Shown: positions 59,251 to 64,000 of the stretch, one piece after another
Layout: each line of letters opens with the position of its first letter
Position numbering within the stretch: position 1 is the stretch's first letter
Source: Winogradskya consettensis
GTDB lineage: Bacteria > Actinomycetota > Actinomycetes > Mycobacteriales > Micromonosporaceae
Length of the DNA: 64,000 bases
Assembly: GCF_018332715.1 (NCBI RefSeq)
Contig: NZ_BOQP01000043.1
Span: 186,001-250,000 of the forward strand
Direction of reading: 5' to 3'
Translations under genes and position numbers: made by a program
Notes under the pieces: generated by a model
The model's database searches: none
What the model saw: only the letters and a program-made list of their open reading frames with translations
Told to the model about the DNA's origin: nothing

Positions 59251-59430
59251 GAAATGTCCAGCTGATCCGGGCGCTCTGTCGGGTCGGCGACCTCAGGGTT
59301 CTCCCTGATTCATGCCACGTGGAGGCTTGCCTCACCTCCGCTTAACGCCCTCAGGTCCAAACTTTTGATCACCGGACGCGGAAAGCGGCTGGGAACGCAC
59401 GTCATCGGTCAACGCGGGGAGGGGACTGAA

Positions 59431-60450
<1,020 letters not shown>

Positions 60451-60466
60451 CAACCCCTGATCCCAG

Positions 60467-60497
60467 AAGACCGGTCGCGGTTCGCGACCGGTCTTTT
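60467..60497 (+). terminator. sigB intrinsic terminator
   Basis: AAGACCGGTCGCG (60467-60479), loop GTT, CGCGACCGGTCTT (60483-60495), then TT: perfect 13-bp stem. Confidence 0.88.
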
Positions 60498-60520
60498 GCA
60501 TGCCTCCTGCTGCCGCGCGG

Positions 60521-63073
60521 TCAGGCGCTGCGTAGCCTTCTCGGGCCGGTGTCGAGGCGGGTGCCGGGCTCGCCGACCTCTATCGAGGCGTGCAGGATCG
60601 CGTAGCCGTCGGGCCGGGCCAGCACCGGGTTGAGCGACAGTGCCCGCACCCGCGGATGCTCGTCAGCGAGCCGCCCGACCCGCAGCAGCAGGTCGATCAA
60701 CGCCTCCCGATCCACCGGCTGGGACCCTCTGTACCCGTGCAGAAGCGGTGCCGCCCGAGGCTCGTCGACCAGTGCCGCCGCGGCCCGGTCGGTGAGCGGG
60801 GCCGCGCGCCAGGCCCGGTCGCCGAGCAGTTCACTGGCCACCCCGCCGAGCCCGAACCCGACCACCGGCCCGAACGCGGGATCCTCCACCAGGTCGATCG
60901 TGCAGGCGACCCCCGGCGCGACCATCGACTGCACCAGCACCTGCGGCCCGAACGCCGTGGCCAGCTCACGGTAGGCGGCCCGGACGTCATCCTCATCAGC
61001 CAGCGCGAGCCGCACCGCTCCGAGGTCGATGCGGTGCCGCAACGCACCCCCCGCCGCTTTCAAGGCGACCGGATAACCGAGTGCACCGGCCGCTGCGATC
61101 GCTTCCGCCACGTCGTTGGCCGAGGTCGAGGGCTCAACCCGGATTCCGTACGCGGAGAGCAGCTCGACCGGCGGCCCCAGGATCTCGGCAGCGTCCTGGT
61201 CCACCCCGGACAGCGCGGGCATGACCCCCGGCGGCCGGCGCAACCACTCGGCGTAGGTGGCGACGCGCCCCAGAGCCCGAACGGCCTCCTCAACCGACGG
61301 GTACGAGGGCACCTTCGACGGCAACTGCCCGAGCAGGAACATGGCGACGGTCGGCTTCTCCCCCGCGAGCGCGACGCTGCTGAGGGCGGCAACGAAGTCA
61401 GCGTCCTCGTCGGGCAACTGCCCTGGTAGCGGGGGCGCGAAGACCACCACGAGGGCGTCCACCCGCTCGTCGACCGCGGCGTCGGCCAGTGCGTCGGCGA
61501 AGTCGTGGGCGCTCGCCTCGGGGCTGACGTCGTGCGGATATCCCTCGGCGACGACCAGACCGTTGGCCCGGCACGCGGCGACAGCCAGCCCGGACAGGGC
61601 GGACGAATTGCCGACCACCCCGACCCGTCGCCCCGCCGGCAGCGGTTGGTGCGCCAGCAGAATGCCGACGTCGAACAGCTCCGCGACCGTGTCGACGCGG
61701 ATGACGCCGGACCGCGCGAACAGGGCGGTGACGGCGTTGGTGTCGGGACCGGGCAGGTCACCGGCGAGCCCCGGCGGCCGGGTGGCCGACGCGACGGCGA
61801 CGACGGGCTTCACGCGGCTCATCCGGCGGGCGAGCCGGGCGAACTTCCGCGGGTTGCCGAACGTCTCCAGATAGAGCAGGACAGCGTCGGTGCCCGGATC
61901 GTCCTGCCAATACTGCAGGAGGTCGTTGCCGGAGACGTCGGCCCTGTTCCCGGCGGAGACGAAGCTCGAAAGCCCCAGCCCACGGCTTTCCGCCTCGGCC
62001 AGCAACGCCACACCCAGCGCCCCGGACTGGCTGAAGAACCCGACGCGCCCGGCGGCAGGCAAGCGCGGTGCCAGCGTGGCGTTCAGGCGTACCGAAGGAT
62101 CGGTGTTGGCCACCCCCAGGCAGTTGGGGCCGACCACCCGCAGTCCCGCCGACCGGGCCGCGTCGATCAGCGCCCGCTGGGCGAGCGCCCCCCCCACCCC
62201 CGCCTCGGCGAACCCGGCGGAAACAACGACGAGACCACCCGCTCCGGCCAGGGCCGCGTCGGCAACGGCATCCGCGACCCCATCGGGGGGTACGGCGATG
62301 AGCGCCACATCGACCGCAACGCCCGCGTCGGCAGCCGACCGGAACGCGGGCAGCCCCGCCACCCGCTCGGCACTGCGATGCACCGGAACGACCTCCCCGG
62401 TGAACCCGCCGTCACGCAGGTGGGCCAGCAGCGCCGCCCCGATCCCCTGCCCGCTCGCGCTCGCTCCGTAGACGGCGACCCCCCGCGGATGCAGCAGCCT
62501 GGCGATCGAGCGCGCCTCGGTGCGCTGCTCGCGGCTGTCCTGCACCTCGCGCGACTTCTCGGTGGGCGCGATCGGGAAGCTGAGGTGCACCACCCCGTCG
62601 GCATACTTGCGCTGCACCTGATAGCCGAAGTCGCTGAAGACCCGCAGCATCCCGCTGTTCTGCGGGAGCACCTCGGCCACGAACCGCAGAATCCCGTTCC
62701 CCTGGGCCGCATCGGCGAGATGCTCCAGCAGGACGGACCCGATCCCGCGCCCCTGATGCGCATCCTCCACCACAAAAGCGACTTCCGCCTCGGGCGAATC
62801 CGGCCCCAACCGCTCATAACGCCCGACCGCCATGATCTGGCGTCCGGAAACAATCACGAACGCCTCCCGATCGCGATGGTCGACGTTGACAAATCGCTCC
62901 AGGTCACGCTCCGGAATGCGTGGATAGGGGGAGAAATAGCGTAGATAACGCGTGCGGTCGCTCATCCGGGAGTGAAATTCGACGATCGCCGCCGCATCGC
63001 CGGGAGTAATCGGCCGCAAATGCACGGCACTCCCGTCGGAGAGAAGCACATCGGCTTCCCGCTTACCCGCCAT
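60521..63073 (-). CDS. GNAT-acyl-CoA synthetase-like fusion, PatA-type protein lysine acetyltransferase
   Basis: About 850 aa. Residues ~15-175 are a GNAT domain (E-A-E-V-A-F-V-V-E-D, H-Q-G-R-G-I-G-S-V-L-L). Then come a CoA-binding domain (V-A-V-Y-G-A-S, V-V-G-P-N-C-L-G), a ligase-CoA domain (G-F-F-S-Q-S-G-A-L-G) and a C-terminal ATP-grasp domain. The N-terminal GNAT order is the actinobacterial PatA layout. The phospho-His segment of active ADP-forming ligases (S-H-T-G) is replaced by D-L-P-G-P-D-T, so the ligase part is probably a sensor of acetyl-CoA or cofactors. ATG 63073 or one of three GTGs just before it. Confidence 0.9.
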   Translation of the reverse strand: MAGKREADVLLSDGSAVHLRPITPGDAAAIVEFHSRMSDRTRYLRYFSPYPRIPERDLERFVNVDHRDREAFVIVSGRQIMAVGRYERLGPDSPEAEVAFVVEDAHQGRGIGSVLLEHLADAAQGNGILRFVAEVLPQNSGMLRVFSDFGYQVQRKYADGVVHLSFPIAPTEKSREVQDSREQRTEARSIARLLHPRGVAVYGASASGQGIGAALLAHLRDGGFTGEVVPVHRSAERVAGLPAFRSAADAGVAVDVALIAVPPDGVADAVADAALAGAGGLVVVSAGFAEAGVGGALAQRALIDAARSAGLRVVGPNCLGVANTDPSVRLNATLAPRLPAAGRVGFFSQSGALGVALLAEAESRGLGLSSFVSAGNRADVSGNDLLQYWQDDPGTDAVLLYLETFGNPRKFARLARRMSRVKPVVAVASATRPPGLAGDLPGPDTNAVTALFARSGVIRVDTVAELFDVGILLAHQPLPAGRRVGVVGNSSALSGLAVAACRANGLVVAEGYPHDVSPEASAHDFADALADAAVDERVDALVVVFAPPLPGQLPDEDADFVAALSSVALAGEKPTVAMFLLGQLPSKVPSYPSVEEAVRALGRVATYAEWLRRPPGVMPALSGVDQDAAEILGPPVELLSAYGIRVEPSTSANDVAEAIAAAGALGYPVALKAAGGALRHRIDLGAVRLALADEDDVRAAYRELATAFGPQVLVQSMVAPGVACTIDLVEDPAFGPVVGFGLGGVASELLGDRAWRAAPLTDRAAAALVDEPRAAPLLHGYRGSQPVDREALIDLLLRVGRLADEHPRVRALSLNPVLARPDGYAILHASIEVGEPGTRLDTGPRRLRSA

Positions 63074-63109
63074 CACCACCACCGCCTCCCGCTCCCCATC
63101 CAGTCTTCG

Positions 63110-64000
63110 TCAGTCGCGACCGTCGTGCGGGTCGAGCCCGAACAACGGAAAAACCTCCATGCGGGTCGCCAGAATCGCCCTGTCGACCGGGTCCGGGGCC
63201 GTGCCGGGCTGCCAGCGCTCGACCGGCGGCGGCGTCCCGTCGGTCAGGGTCTCCGGCACCATGCTGCCCGGCCTGCGCTGCGCGGCGAGCTTGCGCCAGG
63301 TCGGCGGGGTCGGCGTCAGCGGATCGAGGGGGTCACCGGTGGCCACGGCGAGCAGGTGGGTCCAGGCCCGGGGCACCACCTCGACCAGCGCATATCCCCC
63401 GCCACCGGTCGCCACCCACTTCCCGTCGCAGAGCTCGTCGGCCAGCTCACGCAACGCGATGTAGGCCGCGCGCTGCCCGTCGACCGACAGCCGCAGGTCG
63501 GCGAGGGGGTCGAGCCGGTGGGAATCCGCGCCGCACTGGGTGAACAGGAGCTGTGGCTGGAAGGCCCGCACCACCGAGGGCACGATCGCGTGGAAGGCGC
63601 GGAGCCAGCCGGCATCGCTGGTGGCGGGCGGGAGGGCGATGTTGACCGCCGTGCCCTCCGCCCCGGGGCCGCCGGTCTCGTCGGGGTAGCCCGTGCCGGG
63701 GAACAGCGTCAGGGGCGACTCGTGCAGGCTGATCGTGAGGACGCGGGGATCGTCGTAGAAGGCCGCCTGCACGCCGTCGCCGTGGTGCACATCGATGTCG
63801 ACGTAGGCGATGCGCTCCGCGCCCTGGTCGAGCAGGCGGGCGATCGCCACGGCCGGGTCGTTGTAGACGCAGAATCCCGAGGCTCGGGCAGCCATGGCGT
63901 GATGAAGGCCACCCGCCACGTTCACCGCCCGGGTCGCGGCGCCCGACCAGACCGCTTCGGCCGCAGCGATGCTCGCCCCGCAGATCCACGCCGAGGCCTC
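63110..64000 (-). CDS. acuC: AcuC-type class I deacetylase (5' end cut)
   Basis: Zn-dependent deacetylase of the histone deacetylase superfamily. Seen: N-V-A-G-G-L-H-H-A-M, V-Y-N-D-P-A, the zinc-binding Y-V-D-I-D-V-H-H-G-D-G-V-Q, F-T-Q-C-G-A-D-S-H and the catalytic Tyr in G-G-G-G-Y. The frame is open to the window edge with family-like sequence (A-S-I-A-A-A-E-A-V-W-S-G), so the true start lies outside. Paired with the neighbouring PatA-like enzyme, it may reverse acetylation of acyl-CoA synthetases; this is inferred from position. Confidence 0.93.
   Translation of the reverse strand, partial: EASAWICGASIAAAEAVWSGAATRAVNVAGGLHHAMAARASGFCVYNDPAVAIARLLDQGAERIAYVDIDVHHGDGVQAAFYDDPRVLTISLHESPLTLFPGTGYPDETGGPGAEGTAVNIALPPATSDAGWLRAFHAIVPSVVRAFQPQLLFTQCGADSHRLDPLADLRLSVDGQRAAYIALRELADELCDGKWVATGGGGYALVEVVPRAWTHLLAVATGDPLDPLTPTPPTWRKLAAQRRPGSMVPETLTDGTPPPVERWQPGTAPDPVDRAILATRMEVFPLFGLDPHDGRD

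Overview
This is a gene-dense, high-GC actinobacterial chromosome segment. The gene set and order point to a Micromonosporaceae-type organism (Actinoplanes/Micromonospora-like); that assignment is inferred from content, not from a search. Two housekeeping sigma factors (42559-44103 and 59431-60450), coproporphyrin-type haem genes, DUF397/DUF3000/DUF3039/DUF3093/DUF3099/DUF3159/DUF3710/DUF4193 proteins, GTG/TTG starts and many 4-nt start/stop overlaps are all typical. From memory, the order hemQ-hemY-hemE-DUF3000-rnd-(fadAB)-dxs-trmA/rumA-type methyltransferase-APC permease-trkA-trkA-DUF3159-OB fold-DUF3710-dut-DUF3093-DUF4193-cei-suhB-sigA-sigB matches the conserved Rv2676c-Rv2710 region of Mycobacterium and the Streptomyces dxs/fadAB region. 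The window therefore has a conserved backbone with accessory insertions. No tRNA, rRNA or CRISPR was found.

Layout. 1-9600: a secreted-type TAP-like hydrolase (cut by the left edge), a small K+ channel, two acetyltransferases, a stand-alone LigD-type polymerase, an LPxTG surface protein, MsrB, HemY/CgoX and HemQ/ChdC (overlapping genes), an overlapping receiver + Hpt phosphorelay pair, a CBM48 protein, WrbA and a polysaccharide deacetylase. 9650-16490: DUF397 orphan, thyA-folA, hemE, DUF3000, a DUF218 protein, a membrane-anchored trypsin-like protease and RNase D. 16600-20100: fadA-fadB beta-oxidation operon with a candidate TetR-type operator.

20285-29115 is the most accessory-looking part. 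It holds a Pro/Gly/Tyr repeat membrane protein, a 412-bp element with ~50-bp imperfect terminal inverted repeats and no recognisable transposase, a two-component system, and four tandem, tightly coupled, divergent paralogues encoding membrane-anchored PQQ-like beta-propellers. All four share a cytoplasmic 'I-[DE]-L' motif, a C-x4-C pair and a C-terminal C-x8-C-R pair. I found no described function for this operon and consider it the best candidate for an undescribed system.

29201-44700 returns to the backbone: dxs, RumA/TrmA methyltransferase coupled to a KimA-like permease, two divergent TrkA proteins (with the 913-1371 channel, several potassium-related genes in one window), DUF3159, OB-fold protein, DUF3710 with a His-rich tail, dut, DUF3093, DUF4193, cei, suhB and sigA. 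44802-50500: a degenerate GT51 (transglycosylase-like) protein, a superfamily 2 helicase, a TRIC-type channel, DUF3039, psuG and a PfkB kinase, DUF3099.

50582-57000 holds two paralogous CHASE-like/GGDEF/EAL c-di-GMP proteins. They flank a HhH-GPD protein and a YefM/Phd-type antitoxin plus Fic toxin module; the toxin reading frame is broken, and the antitoxin promoter carries a TGTACA-box pair. 57337-64000: a kinase-like phosphotransferase, dtd, Spo0M-like protein, sigB-type sigma factor, a GNAT-acyl-CoA-ligase fusion (PatA-type protein acetyltransferase) and an AcuC-type deacetylase cut by the right edge. The last two are a plausible acetylation/deacetylation pair.
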